Shown: piece after piece, positions 17,326 to 27,092 of the stretch
How positions within the stretch are numbered: position 1 is the first letter of the stretch
Layout: every line of letters starts with the position of its first letter
DNA from: Emticicia sp. BO119
Lineage (GTDB): Bacteria; Bacteroidota; Bacteroidia; Cytophagales; Spirosomataceae
Assembly (NCBI RefSeq): GCF_013912375.1
Contig: NZ_JACETV010000004.1
Coordinates: 310,001-374,000, forward strand
DNA length: 64,000 nucleotides
Reading direction: 5' to 3'
Made by a program: the position numbers and the translations under genes
The notes under the pieces: model-generated
The model's input: the letters and a program-made list of their open reading frames with translations, nothing else
Told to the model about the DNA's origin: nothing
The model's database searches: none

Positions 17326-18792
17326 TCATCTCGAATAATTCGGTGCTTCACGCATAATCTGAATATCGTGCGGGTGGCTTTCTTTGATACCTGCGGCTGT
17401 AATTTTTACAAATTTTGCCTGTTGTAAACTTATTATATCGCCAGCGCCACAGTAGCCCATCCCTGCTTTCAGTCCACCTACCATCTGATACAGAATTTCG
17501 GCGGCACGGCCTTTGTAAGGTACACGTCCTACGATACCTTCCGGTACTAATTTCTTAATATCATCTTCGGCATCCTGAAAATAACGGTCTTTTGAGCCAT
17601 CTTCCATCGCTTCTACTGAACCCATACCACGATACGTTTTGAATTTACGTCCTTCGTAAATCACCATTTCACCCGGTGCTTCTTCTGTTCCAGCCAATAA
17701 CGAACCCATCATCACAGTGCTGGCACCTCCTGCAATGGCTTTGGTAATATCACCTGAGAAACGGATACCCCCATCAGCAATTACCGGAACACCATATTTG
17801 GCAGCAGCTTTCGCAGAATCGGCCACGGCTGATAATTGCGGCATACCAATACCGGCAATGATACGGGTGGTACAGATACTGCCCGGCCCTACACCAACTT
17901 TAATAGCATCTGCTCCTGCTTTGGCTAAAGCCTCGGCCGCTTCGGCAGTAGCAATGTTTCCTACAATCACATCTAATTTCGGGAATGCAGCCTTAATACG
18001 TTGTAATGTCTCTATTACCCCTTTTGAGTGGCCGTGGGCTGTATCAATACTCACTACATCAACCCCTGCTTTTATCAGACCAGCCACACGTTTTTCAATA
18101 TCAGGCGTTACACCTACAGCTGCTCCGGCAATCAGACGACCTAAACGGTCTTTGGCTGCATTGGGGCGGTCTTTCTTTTTAAGAATGTCTCGGTAGGTAA
18201 TTAAGCCGATTAATTTGTAGTCTTTGTCAACAATCGGTAGCTTTTCGATTTTATAGTTTTTCAGAATTTCTTCTGCTTCTGCCAGACCTGCGCCTTCATG
18301 ACCTACAATCAGGTTTTCTTTGGTCATGATTTCTACAATTGGTTTCGACATTTCAGTCTGGAAACGTAGGTCTCTATTCGTAACGATTCCTTTTAGTTTA
18401 TGATTTTCATCTATAACCGGAATCCCTCCTACTTTAAATTCTGCCATCAGGCGTAGGGCATCGCTTATGGTAGCTCCTTCGCTTAATGTAATAGGATCGA
18501 TAATCATACCACTTTCTGAACGTTTCACCTTGCGTACCTGCTCGGCTTGCTGTTCAATAGTCATATTTTTATGGATAATACCGATACCTCCTTCCTGCGC
18601 CATTGCAATAGCCATTTCATACTCTGTCACGGTATCCATAGCGGCAGAAATGAGAGGAATATTTAACTGTATATTTTTGGTCAGATAAGTTTTCGTTTGC
18701 GTATCGCGGGGGAGAACTTCTGAATAAGCCGGAACGAGGAGAACGTCGTCGTAGGTGAGTGCTTCGTAAAGCAACTTTGAAGAATCTAACAT
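17326..18792 (-). CDS. guaB: IMP dehydrogenase
   Basis: Cytosolic NAD-dependent enzyme converting IMP to XMP, the committing step of GMP synthesis. It has a (beta/alpha)8 barrel with a CBS-domain pair at about 95-210 and the active-site loop GPGSICTTR carrying the catalytic Cys. The flap motif RYFQ and [11 protein letters not shown] are present. The frame is open 10 codons further up (ATG at 18822), but the internal ATG at 18792 is chosen because a TAATTTTG box at 18824-18831 puts the transcript start near 18817, and the family begins [19 protein letters not shown]. The product is 488 residues, normal length. Confidence 0.95.
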   Translation of the reverse strand: MLDSSKLLYEALTYDDVLLVPAYSEVLPRDTQTKTYLTKNIQLNIPLISAAMDTVTEYEMAIAMAQEGGIGIIHKNMTIEQQAEQVRKVKRSESGMIIDPITLSEGATISDALRLMAEFKVGGIPVIDENHKLKGIVTNRDLRFQTEMSKPIVEIMTKENLIVGHEGAGLAEAEEILKNYKIEKLPIVDKDYKLIGLITYRDILKKKDRPNAAKDRLGRLIAGAAVGVTPDIEKRVAGLIKAGVDVVSIDTAHGHSKGVIETLQRIKAAFPKLDVIVGNIATAEAAEALAKAGADAIKVGVGPGSICTTRIIAGIGMPQLSAVADSAKAAAKYGVPVIADGGIRFSGDITKAIAGGASTVMMGSLLAGTEEAPGEMVIYEGRKFKTYRGMGSVEAMEDGSKDRYFQDAEDDIKKLVPEGIVGRVPYKGRAAEILYQMVGGLKAGMGYCGAGDIISLQQAKFVKITAAGIKESHPHDIQIMREAPNYSR

Positions 18793-18823
18793 AGCAAATA
18801 ATTTCGTTTTCTTATTTGCCAAG

Positions 18824-18854
18824 CAAAATTACGGAAAATATTTGGAATGGCAAT
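18824..18854 (-). promoter_or_regulatory. Promoter of guaB
   Basis: On the minus strand ATTG (18854-18851), 19 bases, then TAATTTTG (18831-18824). The -7 box is perfect and the upstream box matches three of four. It implies a short leader of about 25 bases and decides the guaB start. Confidence 0.6.
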
Positions 18855-18888
18855 TGCCTGCTATGAATTAATTAAAAATTAATATAAA

Positions 18889-18918
18889 AAGCCCTGCAAA
18901 TGATATTTTACAGGGCTT
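18889..18918 (-). terminator. Terminator of xylA
   Basis: AAGCCCTG (18889-18896) and CAGGGCTT (18911-18918), with three further inner A-T pairs after a mismatch, lie 20 bases past the xylA stop. On the minus strand the stem is followed by a T-rich stretch. Confidence 0.7.
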
Positions 18919-18938
18919 CATTTATAATCAATAAGTTT

Positions 18939-20279
18939 TTAGATATATTGATTGATAATCATTTCAAACAACTCCTGTTTTCCGCTGATTTGTGCAGGCT
19001 CCCCATCTCTCAGGGCGATACCTCTCAAATCAGTCAATGATAATTTACCTTTTTCAAAGGCAGCACCATCACCACCATCAAACGAAGCATAACGCTTCGT
19101 ACGTAGGTTTTTATAGTCTGATTTCTCAAGAATGTTATTGGCAATCAATAATGCTCTTGCAAAAGCATCCATACCTGCAATGTGTGCAATAAAGATGTCT
19201 TCCAGGTCAGTAGAGTTTCTACGGGTTTTCGCATCAAAGTTTATACCACCTGTCGAGAATCCACCTGCTTCCAGGATAACCAACATGGCTTCTGTTAATT
19301 CAAACAAATCAATCGGGAACTGGTCTGTATCCCAGCCATTTTGATAATCTCCACGGTTAGCATCAATACTACCCAACATACCTGCATCAGCAGCCATTTG
19401 TAGTTCGTGTGCAAAGGTATGACCTGCCAACGTAGCGTGGTTTACCTCAGCATTCAACTGAAAATCTTTATCTAAGCCATAATGACGCAAGAAACCAACG
19501 ACAGTTTGTACATCGTAGTCGTACTGGTGTTTCGATGGCTCACATGGTTTTGGCTCAATATAGAATTTACCTTTGAAGCCCTGACTACGTGCATAATCAC
19601 GGGAAATAGTCAGGAATTGCGCCAGGTGATCAATTTCACGTTTTGTATTTGTATTCAACAAAGACATATAGCCTTCACGACCTCCCCAGAATACGTAGCC
19701 TTCTCCCCCTAATTCGATTGTGGCATCAATGGCATTTTTTACCTGTAAACCGGCATGAGCCACTACCGCGAAATCAGGATTGGTAGAAGCACCATTCATA
19801 TAGCGTGGGTGAGAAAACAAGTTGGCTGTACCCCACAATAATTTTACACCACTTTCGGCTTGTTTTTGTTTCGCAATGGCAACAATGGTTTGAACGTTCT
19901 TTTCAAACTCGCTTTGTGAATTGCCTTCTGGAGCAATATCAATATCATGAAAACAATAGAAAGGTGTACCTAACTTGGTCATGAATTCGAAAGCTGCATC
20001 TGCTTTATCTTTAGCCGCTTGTAGCGGATTGCTGTTTAAATCCCAAGGAAAAACTTTTGTACCCGGGCCGAATGGGTCTCCACCGGTTCCGCAGAAGGTA
20101 TGCCAGTAAGCCGTTGCAAAACGTAAATGTTCTGCCATTGTTTTGCCAGCTACTACTCTGTTAGCATCGTAGTATTTAAACGCCAAATAATTATTAGATT
20201 CTTTTCCCTCATAAGCAATAGGTTCTTTAATGAATGGAAAATATTCTTTTTCACCTATCGTAACTTTCAATTTTGTCAT
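18939..20279 (-). CDS. xylA: Xylose isomerase
   Basis: Cytosolic metal-dependent isomerase interconverting D-xylose and D-xylulose, 446 residues, the longer class II type. Catalytic His111 is in FYCFHDID, and metal-site residues are in [18 protein letters not shown] and in the GSIDANRGD and NFDAKTRR blocks. No xylulokinase is in the window. A SemiSWEET sugar transporter gene lies upstream on the same strand, about 210 bases away, so the pair may serve sugar entry and first conversion. A TAAATTTG box (20342-20349) upstream suggests it has its own promoter. Confidence 0.96.
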   Translation of the reverse strand: MTKLKVTIGEKEYFPFIKEPIAYEGKESNNYLAFKYYDANRVVAGKTMAEHLRFATAYWHTFCGTGGDPFGPGTKVFPWDLNSNPLQAAKDKADAAFEFMTKLGTPFYCFHDIDIAPEGNSQSEFEKNVQTIVAIAKQKQAESGVKLLWGTANLFSHPRYMNGASTNPDFAVVAHAGLQVKNAIDATIELGGEGYVFWGGREGYMSLLNTNTKREIDHLAQFLTISRDYARSQGFKGKFYIEPKPCEPSKHQYDYDVQTVVGFLRHYGLDKDFQLNAEVNHATLAGHTFAHELQMAADAGMLGSIDANRGDYQNGWDTDQFPIDLFELTEAMLVILEAGGFSTGGINFDAKTRRNSTDLEDIFIAHIAGMDAFARALLIANNILEKSDYKNLRTKRYASFDGGDGAAFEKGKLSLTDLRGIALRDGEPAQISGKQELFEMIINQYI

Positions 20280-20341
20280 GATTTCTGCTCGGTTGAATAT
20301 GAATAATTTTTAAATATGATGCGAAGTAAATTATTAAGTGT

Positions 20342-20349
20342 CAAATTTA
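20342..20349 (-). promoter_or_regulatory. Probable -7 box of xylA
   Basis: Reads TAAATTTG on the minus strand, about 63 bases before the xylA start. No TTTG partner is visible at the usual distance. Confidence 0.4.
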
Positions 20350-20487
20350 CAATTATTTTTCTGTTTTTTATCATTCTATTCAGAATATATCATTAAGAAT
20401 AGGTACAAACAACAAAAATCAGACATGGAAATGCCTGCTCAAAATTGAAATAAAATTTTGACTTTAAAAAAGATGCAGCAAACTCTC

Positions 20488-20766
20488 TTACTTCAAAGAG
20501 TGATTATTATACTTAAACTTGAAGAATAAGATAATCAATGCGAGTATCAAGGTTACACCGTTCGCTGCAACAACAGGGAAAGCATTAGCTTTAATACCAT
20601 AGATTAACCACATAATGACTCCTGTAGTAAAGATTAAGAACATGGACAGAGACACGTCTTTGGCCGATTTAGTTTTGTAGATTTGTAGTAATTGCGGCAC
20701 AAAAGCAACTGTAGTTAATATGCCCGCAATGTATCCTAAGGTTTCCATAATTTTCTTATGACTCAA
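20488..20766 (-). CDS. SemiSWEET-type sugar transporter
   Basis: A 92-residue membrane protein with three predicted helices, a single PQ-loop unit that dimerises to form a sugar pore. The conserved start ETLGYIAGILTTVAFVPQLLQIYKTKSAKDVS includes the PQ motif at the end of the first helix, and WLIYG follows in the third. The real start may be the second Met (20748), since conservation begins there. It sits upstream of xylA on the same strand, which suggests pentose or disaccharide uptake, but this is inference. Confidence 0.88.
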   Translation of the reverse strand: MSHKKIMETLGYIAGILTTVAFVPQLLQIYKTKSAKDVSLSMFLIFTTGVIMWLIYGIKANAFPVVAANGVTLILALIILFFKFKYNNHSLK

Positions 20767-20918
20767 TTATTTACTTTTCCTGAAATTGAATCATATTGCC
20801 AAAATAACGGAAAAATTATACCATTCAGTTCATTTTACCATATAATCACAGGTAATACTTTGTATAGTACAATTTCAACATACAAACTCAGCCTAAAAAA
20901 ATGGGTTAAATTACCTGT

Positions 20919-22196
20919 TTACTTCATTTCTTCTTTTTCCAGATTCTGTAACCTTACTTCAAACAAATCAAACTGTTTTTTAAGCCGGGCATTTTCTGAT
21001 TTCAACACTTCATTTCCTTTCTCTAAAGCAAGTACTTTTTCATTCAATTCTTTAATAGCTTCTACTAATACAGGAGTCAGGCGGGCGTAATCAACCGATT
21101 TAAAGCCATTTACATCGGTTGCCACCATTTCAGGATAAACCTGTTCTAATTCCTGAGCAATGAAGCCTGTCTGACGTTGTGAAGTGAATGCCTGTTCGGG
21201 GAATTCGTCTATTCGCCAGTCATAATTAACACCTCGTAGTGTCAGCAGATTAGTTAGTGAGTTTTGTAGACGAGAGATATTCTTTTTATAGCGGAAGTCC
21301 GATACACAATTATAACTGGCTGCGCAGAGGTTACCCGTAATAAAAGCAGAGCCTTGTACCTGAAAATTTTCTGATCTTGAATCAAGATTTGCCATTGAGC
21401 GGTTAATACCAATTTTATCGGTTGAAAAATTACCCCCGATAAGTGGCGACGAAGTTCCCGAATTATCAATATAAAGCCTGTTGCTACCTGTTTCAGAATA
21501 ACCTGCGTTATAACCAATAGCTACATTACTGTTTCCAGTTGTATTATTATTGAGCGCATCGTAACCTACTGCTACGTTATTGGAGCCTGAAATATTAGCA
21601 TAAGAAGCACCATAACCCAATGCTACATTAAGTGTACCATTTGAAGGCGTAAACCCATTGCCGGCCAAAGCATTACCCCCCAACGCTGTATTAAATCCGC
21701 CAGCCGAAAAACGCATGGCATAAGTGCCTACCGCAGTATTATAATTGGCACTTGTGGCTCTGCCAACGGCATCGTAGCCAATAGCAACATTTGTATAGCC
21801 CCCTACATTTTCATCAAGTGCGTTGGTACCAATAGCGATGTTCCAGTATCCTACAGTATTATTCTGAAGACTACTTTTACCTAAACCTATATTAGAGAAT
21901 CCCGTAGTATTTGACAGAAGGGAATAAACCCCTATTGCCGTATTATCATCACCACCACCATCTGGGGTGCTGGCATTATTGTAAAGTGCTCTATAACCCA
22001 CAGCCGTATTAAAATCACGCGTGTTTACCTTTAAGGCATCTTGCCCTACAGATGTATTAAACTCTCCTAAAGGATGCTTGGCACTTATCTGGCTTGGCAA
22101 AATAGTAACACTGCTCGAATTATTGTGTAAGTAATAATTACCTTGTGAGAAAGCTCCATTTGTAATTAATAGAAGAAGTAAAAATAATTTTTTCAT
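20919..22196 (-). CDS. Secreted protein with YadA-like head repeats and S74 intramolecular chaperone domain
   Basis: A 425-residue exported protein. Signal peptide 1-17. Residues about 45-240 hold eleven copies of an N-x-A-hydrophobic-G-x-x-A motif (NTSVGQDA, NTAVGYRA, NTAIGVYS, NIAIGTNA and so on), the left-handed roll repeat of YadA-type trimeric adhesin heads. From Ser299 the Peptidase S74 chaperone of endosialidase begins with SDFRYKKN, holding the Ser-Lys pair used for self-cleavage, and TGFIAQELEQVYPEMV follows. The end is a coiled coil (about 380-425). Trimeric surface fibre that releases or keeps its chaperone is the likely role. Its partners are unknown. Confidence 0.82.
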   Translation of the reverse strand: MKKLFLLLLLITNGAFSQGNYYLHNNSSSVTILPSQISAKHPLGEFNTSVGQDALKVNTRDFNTAVGYRALYNNASTPDGGGDDNTAIGVYSLLSNTTGFSNIGLGKSSLQNNTVGYWNIAIGTNALDENVGGYTNVAIGYDAVGRATSANYNTAVGTYAMRFSAGGFNTALGGNALAGNGFTPSNGTLNVALGYGASYANISGSNNVAVGYDALNNNTTGNSNVAIGYNAGYSETGSNRLYIDNSGTSSPLIGGNFSTDKIGINRSMANLDSRSENFQVQGSAFITGNLCAASYNCVSDFRYKKNISRLQNSLTNLLTLRGVNYDWRIDEFPEQAFTSQRQTGFIAQELEQVYPEMVATDVNGFKSVDYARLTPVLVEAIKELNEKVLALEKGNEVLKSENARLKKQFDLFEVRLQNLEKEEMK

Positions 22197-22262
22197 GTCA
22201 GTATGTGTTTGTAACTGACTGAAAATAAGTACTTTATTTAATTAAATAAAAACAATTAATTG

Positions 22263-22294
22263 AAAACCACACGATTAATTTATTAAGTGGTTTT
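22263..22294 (-). terminator. Terminator of the Hsp70-like gene
   Basis: AAAACCAC (22263-22270) and GTGGTTTT (22287-22294) with a 16-base A+T-rich loop, about 35 bases past the stop. A T-rich stretch follows on the minus strand. Confidence 0.5.
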
Positions 22295-22328
22295 ATAGGT
22301 ATGATTATGATTTTCTATGCTTTTTGGG

Positions 22329-23603
22329 TTAAGCAATTGCTGAAACAACCTTATAGCTATAAGCCAGTCCCATAGCTACGCTATTAAAATTATCCCCTGA
22401 TTTAATCTTGTTCTCGCCAAAAAGTTTAACGAAAATGTTTTTTAAAGGACGTACCATTGAAGTACCACCAGTCATAAAAACCACATCAATATCCTGTGTA
22501 TTAACGCTATATTTTTCTAAGAAATCTAACAGGTAATCTTCAATTTTATCCAGATTCTTGTTAATAATTTCGTGTTCAAAATTTTCGATCGTAATGGGCT
22601 CCTTAAAGTCAATTTCGTTCTGGTTAAACTCAAAAGAGGTTTCATTATTATGAGTCAGGTCTATTTTGGTTTTTTCTATCTGCTTGAAAAGCACATAGCC
22701 CAGGTTATCTTCAATCAAGGTCAACAGGTTTTTGACTTTGGGGTTTTTTCCTGAGAAATTATAAGACTTGCTGATATTGATTCTCATGCGGAGGGTATCT
22801 AAGAAGTTCATTTTTTCCCAGGAGCATATATTCTGAAAGTAAGACAAAGGTAAATCTATCTGCTTGCCAGGTGTGAATTCTTCTTTCACCCCTCTGCCAA
22901 AGTGCGAAGTACCCTTATGCCACATAATATCAGAATCAAAACTATCGCCACCAATATACACGCCGCCTTGTGCAATCATATCAGCTCCTCTATCAGCCTG
23001 GTTAACAGCTTCCGGATTAAGGCGCATCAAGGAAAAATCAGAAGTACCACCACCGAAATCGGCAACTAATACCAGTTCTTCTTTTTGAATCTGGCGTTCG
23101 TAAGTAAATGCGGCCCCGATTGGTTCCATCTGGAAATAGAAATCGGTGAATCCGGCTATTCGAGCTGCTTTTGACAAGCGTTCTTGTGCTAAGGCATCTT
23201 TTTCTGGATTTTCATCAAATACCACAGGGCGTCCAATGACAGCCGTCGTAACAGTTTCACCCAAGAAATCATCCGCCTGTTTTTTGAGGTGAATCAGAAT
23301 CAAGGAAACCAAATCTTCGGCTTTATATCTTTTATAACCAATTACAGTATCTATAAAGCTTTTATTAGGTAGTACCTTTTTGATAGACTTCATGAAACGT
23401 CCACGTCTTCGGTTCTCTACATAGCGTTCTATGGCCTCGTTACCTATCGAAAAAGTGATTTGTTCTTGTGCACTTTTGGTCTCCGGGAAAAACAGCAAAG
23501 AGGGGGTAGTGAATAATTTAACAACGTTGTTGGTTTTAGTATCAAGAATAACGAGGGCAGAATTACTAGTGCCAAAATCAATTCCGTAAATAAACTGACT
23601 CAT
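22329..23603 (-). CDS. YegD-like Hsp70-family protein
   Basis: A 424-residue actin-fold ATPase related to Hsp70 but limited to the nucleotide-binding domain. Phosphate-1 motif GIDFGTSNSA is at 7-16, phosphate-2 motif VADFGGGTSDF is about 180, and the adenosine motif FMTGGTSMVRPLK is near 380. It lacks the peptide-binding domain and lid of DnaK, as do YegD-type proteins, so a separate chaperone role is uncertain. The gene is isolated, with a terminator downstream. Confidence 0.85.
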   Translation of the reverse strand: MSQFIYGIDFGTSNSALVILDTKTNNVVKLFTTPSLLFFPETKSAQEQITFSIGNEAIERYVENRRRGRFMKSIKKVLPNKSFIDTVIGYKRYKAEDLVSLILIHLKKQADDFLGETVTTAVIGRPVVFDENPEKDALAQERLSKAARIAGFTDFYFQMEPIGAAFTYERQIQKEELVLVADFGGGTSDFSLMRLNPEAVNQADRGADMIAQGGVYIGGDSFDSDIMWHKGTSHFGRGVKEEFTPGKQIDLPLSYFQNICSWEKMNFLDTLRMRINISKSYNFSGKNPKVKNLLTLIEDNLGYVLFKQIEKTKIDLTHNNETSFEFNQNEIDFKEPITIENFEHEIINKNLDKIEDYLLDFLEKYSVNTQDIDVVFMTGGTSMVRPLKNIFVKLFGENKIKSGDNFNSVAMGLAYSYKVVSAIA

Positions 23604-23792
23604 GATGAAATTTCAATGAAAATGTAAGTGGGGAAATTGACAACAGGTAAATTGATGTAAAAAGTTTCATTAAGGGGAATAAAATTCAATTAATACCCGC
23701 ATATCTTATAAAACCACCAACGGCGTTTGTCGCTAAAATAACAGCTTGGTCTAAATTCACTGGATTATCAATCTGAAACGAAAAATAGCCGA

Positions 23793-23800
23793 TATATTTG
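23793..23800 (+). promoter_or_regulatory. Probable -7 box of the two-component operon
   Basis: TATATTTG matches the Bacteroidota -7 consensus and lies 26 bases before the kinase ATG, which would give a leader of about 20 bases. The upstream box is not clear. Confidence 0.4.
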
Positions 23801-23825
23801 CGTTCTGAACACTACCGAGGGTGTA

Positions 23826-24857
23826 ATGATTGATAAGAAGACTTTTATACGCTTCAATCTGATATTCTGGCTACTCTACTTTTTGTATGAATGGTTGGGC
23901 GGAGGGGCTATGACCGAAAACTACCATGCCTCTCTTATCAAGGCCTGCGTTTATATGCCTGCGGCATTTATAGTATCTTATCTTTCGATTCATATCTTAT
24001 TTGAAAAATACTTCCTGACCGACCACAAAACTATCTTTTGGGTAGGTTTGATTTCTGTAGCTATTGTTTTTATCTTTATTAAACGAGCTATCAATTATTA
24101 CCTGATTTACCCTTATATAGAGGCGCATCCTTATCCTGGCCCGTTTGTTTATTTCCCTAAGCTGCTATATGAGTTTGTAAACCTGTACTTTCTCGTATTT
24201 CTCTACAGTATGTTCTATTTTATGCGGGGTTGGTACAAGCAACAACAGACTATGCAAGACCTTAAACAGGAAAAAACCGCTGCTGAATTAGAGCTACTGA
24301 AATCCCAGGTTCAACCGCATTTTATCTTTAATACGCTCAATAGTATTTATGCCGAAGCCTTTAAGAAAAGTCCTGAAACAGCGCAGCAGATTATTAAGCT
24401 ATCTAATCTGATAGAATATACTTTATATGATTCAAAGAAAGAAAAGGTGGCGTTGGAAGATGAGTTAAAGTATATCAGAAACTATGTTGATTTACAGAAA
24501 GTAAGAATTGGGGATAAGGTGGATGTGTCTTTTAATATTTATGATAACATCAATCATATTCTAATTCCGCCATTGTTATTGTTGCCTGTTATTGAGAATT
24601 GCTTTAAGCATGGTGTAAACAATTCAATTAAGCCCTCATGGTTGAGAATTGATATTTCTGTGAAGGGAAACGAGTTAGTTGTAAAGGTTGAAAATAGTGT
24701 AGAACCCGATGCGCAAAGTCCCAAACTGCATAATGGTGGCTTAGGTTTGAGTAATGTAAAACGACGCTTAGAGTTGCTGTATCCGGGCAAGCATGATTTC
24801 AAAACCTATAGCGAAATGAATAGTTTTTTAGTAGTCTTAAAATTAGAATTTGAATAA
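23826..24857 (+). CDS. LytS-type sensor histidine kinase
   Basis: Inner-membrane sensor of 343 residues. Four hydrophobic helices fill residues about 10-135 and no extracellular sensor domain is seen. A short coiled coil leads to the His_kinase domain with the phospho-acceptor His165 in QVQPHFIFNTLNS. The ATPase half has LLLLPVIENCFKHGV (N box) and NGGLGLSNVKRRLELLY (G box). Its stop overlaps the start of the response regulator (TAATGA), so the two are translationally coupled and form one system. The signal is unknown. Confidence 0.92.
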   Translation: MIDKKTFIRFNLIFWLLYFLYEWLGGGAMTENYHASLIKACVYMPAAFIVSYLSIHILFEKYFLTDHKTIFWVGLISVAIVFIFIKRAINYYLIYPYIEAHPYPGPFVYFPKLLYEFVNLYFLVFLYSMFYFMRGWYKQQQTMQDLKQEKTAAELELLKSQVQPHFIFNTLNSIYAEAFKKSPETAQQIIKLSNLIEYTLYDSKKEKVALEDELKYIRNYVDLQKVRIGDKVDVSFNIYDNINHILIPPLLLLPVIENCFKHGVNNSIKPSWLRIDISVKGNELVVKVENSVEPDAQSPKLHNGGLGLSNVKRRLELLYPGKHDFKTYSEMNSFLVVLKLEFE

Positions 24858-25561
24858 TGAGCTATCGTTGCTTAATTATAGATGACGAACTACCCGCAAG
24901 AGAATTAATCAAGGCATATCTGGAAATTTTGCCCGATTTCGAAGTAGTGGGCTTATTCGATAATGCCATTGATGGCTTTATTTATCTGCAAAGCAACGAA
25001 GTCGATTTGCTGTTTTTAGATATACAAATGCCCAAAATGTCTGGTCTGGATTTACTGAAAGCCTTGCATAAAAAACCTGAAGTAATTCTGACAACTGCCT
25101 TTCGTGAATACGCAGTTGAGGCTTTTGACTTAGAGATATTCGATTATTTAGTAAAACCTGTCAGTCAGGAGCGGTTTTTAAAAGCTATTTCCAAATTCCT
25201 GCATTTTCAGGAGATAACCAAGGCGATCAGCCCCGAACCCAATGCTTTTAATAACGCCTATTTATTTCTGAAGGTTGATAAAGACCAGGTCAAGGTCTTT
25301 CTGAATGATATTCTATACATTGAGGGTTTAAAGGATTATATAAAGGTATTCACCAGCGAAAATTTATATGTGGTTTATGAACGATTGGGTTATATGGAAG
25401 CTAAATTGCCTGAATCAAAATTTATCAGAGTGCATAAATCGTTTATTGTAGCCATTGATAAAATCAATACTTATAATAATGATTCTTTGAAAATTCACCA
25501 GCAGGAAATACCGATAGGTCGGATGTACAAACAGGTGTTTTTAAATAAGATGGGGAGCTAA
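24857..25561 (+). CDS. LytTR-family response regulator
   Basis: Cytosolic DNA-binding regulator of 234 residues. The receiver domain (1-120) has the acid pair DDE at 9-11, phosphorylated Asp55 in FLDIQMPKMSG and Lys in DYLVKPV. The LytTR DNA-binding domain spans about 135-234 (ILYIEGLKDYIKVFT, FIRVHKSFIV). It overlaps the kinase gene by the TAATGA junction. The next gene on the same strand, an aldose dehydrogenase, is 151 bases away and could be a target, but nothing in the sequence proves it. Confidence 0.93.
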   Translation: MSYRCLIIDDELPARELIKAYLEILPDFEVVGLFDNAIDGFIYLQSNEVDLLFLDIQMPKMSGLDLLKALHKKPEVILTTAFREYAVEAFDLEIFDYLVKPVSQERFLKAISKFLHFQEITKAISPEPNAFNNAYLFLKVDKDQVKVFLNDILYIEGLKDYIKVFTSENLYVVYERLGYMEAKLPESKFIRVHKSFIVAIDKINTYNNDSLKIHQQEIPIGRMYKQVFLNKMGS

Positions 25562-25712
25562 GAAAAAAAGCAATCGGAGATTAGAAAATGGAATAACTGA
25601 CAAGCAGGCTATGAGCAGGAAAATCCCTTTTCTGCTTTCTATTCGTCTTCCTTGATGTTCCTTTTTTCCATTCTCCATATTCTAAATCAGTATCTTTAAT
25701 TTTAAAATTTAT

Positions 25713-26915
25713 ATGAAAAAAGCAGCATTAGTTTCATTTGTATTTGCTTCATTAACTTATGTTTCATGTGCACAAGGCACTGCCGATTCGGCTCCTGTTG
25801 AAACAAAAGCACCAAACGCTACCTATAAACCGGCTTTTGCCGGACAAACCAGAGCCAATGGTATAAAAACTAAAACTCCTTATAGCTTTAAGGTTCTTAC
25901 GGAGGGATTAACCTCTCCCTGGGGCATAAAAAGCCTGCCTGACGGAAGATTAATTATTACTCAAAAAGAGGGAACTTTAAGAATTGCCAAAGCAACCGGA
26001 GAATTAAGTAAACCCATTACAGGTTTACCGGCTGTAAACTCAGACGGCCAGGGAGGTCTTTTAGGTATTACCATCGATCCTGCCTTTGAGAGAAACCGTA
26101 TGGTTTACTGGACTTTCTCAGAGAATGTAGCAGGAGGAACGCATACCTCTGTGGGCAAAGGAAAACTTTCGGCTGATGAAACCAAAATTGAAGGAGCAAC
26201 GGTGATTTATCGTGCTACACCTGCACACAATGGTACTTTACACTATGGTGGCCGTATAGTATTTGATAAAAGTGGGAATCTCTTTATCAGCACAGGCGAA
26301 CGCTCTGATCTGGTTACTCGTCCGCAGGCGCAGGCACTTAATTCAAGTTTAGGAAAAGTTATTCATATTACTACTGAGGGCAAAGCCGTAGCAGGCGGCC
26401 CGTTTGCGGGTAATACTGAGGCAAAACCTGAATTGTACTCTTATGGCCACCGCAATGTGCAAGGGTTAGCCTTTCATCCGGTTACAGGCGAACTTTACTC
26501 AAATGAATTTGGCCCAAGAGGTGGTGATGAAGTAAACCATGTGCGTGCAGGTAAAAACTACGGTTGGCCAACAATTACTTATGGTATTGAGTATAGTGGG
26601 AAAGCAATTGGTGAGGTGATCCAACAAAAAGAAGGAATGGAGCAACCAGTCTATTATTGGGATCCGTCTGTATCACCAAGCGGTATGACTTTCTATAGTG
26701 GAGATATGATGCCTGAGTGGAAAAACAACCTTTTCGTTGGCTGTTTGAGCGGGATGCACATTGCGCGTCTGGTAATTGAAAACGATAAAGTAGTAGGCGA
26801 GGAGCGTTTGCTTTCAGAAGAATACCAACGTTTCCGTGATGTAACACAGGGCAGAGATGGTGCTATCTATGCTATCACCGATCAGGGGAGACTATACAGA
26901 ATCGCAAAAAAGTAA
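25713..26915 (+). CDS. PQQ-dependent aldose sugar dehydrogenase-like lipoprotein
   Basis: A 400-residue exported protein of the soluble glucose/sorbosone dehydrogenase family, predicted to oxidise aldoses with PQQ. The lipoprotein signal ends at Cys19 (TYVSC). The six-bladed propeller covers about 55-400. LTSPWGIKSLPDGRLIITQKEG, the HNGTLHYGGRIVFD block with the catalytic His, and YGHRNVQGLAFHPVTGELYSNEFGPRGGDEVN are family hallmarks. PQQ synthesis genes are not in the window, so the cofactor may be imported. A terminator follows. Confidence 0.9.
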   Translation: MKKAALVSFVFASLTYVSCAQGTADSAPVETKAPNATYKPAFAGQTRANGIKTKTPYSFKVLTEGLTSPWGIKSLPDGRLIITQKEGTLRIAKATGELSKPITGLPAVNSDGQGGLLGITIDPAFERNRMVYWTFSENVAGGTHTSVGKGKLSADETKIEGATVIYRATPAHNGTLHYGGRIVFDKSGNLFISTGERSDLVTRPQAQALNSSLGKVIHITTEGKAVAGGPFAGNTEAKPELYSYGHRNVQGLAFHPVTGELYSNEFGPRGGDEVNHVRAGKNYGWPTITYGIEYSGKAIGEVIQQKEGMEQPVYYWDPSVSPSGMTFYSGDMMPEWKNNLFVGCLSGMHIARLVIENDKVVGEERLLSEEYQRFRDVTQGRDGAIYAITDQGRLYRIAKK

Positions 26916-26951
26916 GTTTTAGTTAAATAAAATAAATTGTAATTAAATTAG

Positions 26952-26976
26952 AAATCCCCTTACCATTAGGGGATTT
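26952..26976 (+). terminator. Terminator of the sugar dehydrogenase gene
   Basis: AAATCCCCT (26952-26960) and AGGGGATTT (26968-26976), perfect 9-base stem with a 7-base loop, followed by TCTTTT. Confidence 0.8.
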
Positions 26977-27035
26977 TCTTTTCCTGAGAATACCTGAAAT
27001 GGATTAAGATTTACTTGTCTTTAGCCAGAACGATT

Positions 27036-27070
27036 ATTGATTGAATCGGCGCAGCGACTGCTTAATCAAT
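27036..27070 (-). terminator. Possible stem-loop after the NmrA-like gene
   Basis: ATTGATT (27036-27042) pairs with AATCAAT (27064-27070), and inside it GCAG CGA CTGC forms a small hairpin. It lies about 20 bases past the stop of the minus-strand reductase gene, with no T tract. Confidence 0.3.
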
Positions 27071-27092
27071 ATATTTCTACTTATATTCTAAG

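Noticed and set aside
17717-18196. 159-codon open frame antisense to guaB
   Set aside because: guaB is unmistakable on the other strand; long antisense frames are common in GC-balanced conserved genes.
20758-21090. 110-codon open stretch opposite the S74 coiled coil
   Set aside because: It lies almost wholly antisense to a well supported gene and has no protein-like features.
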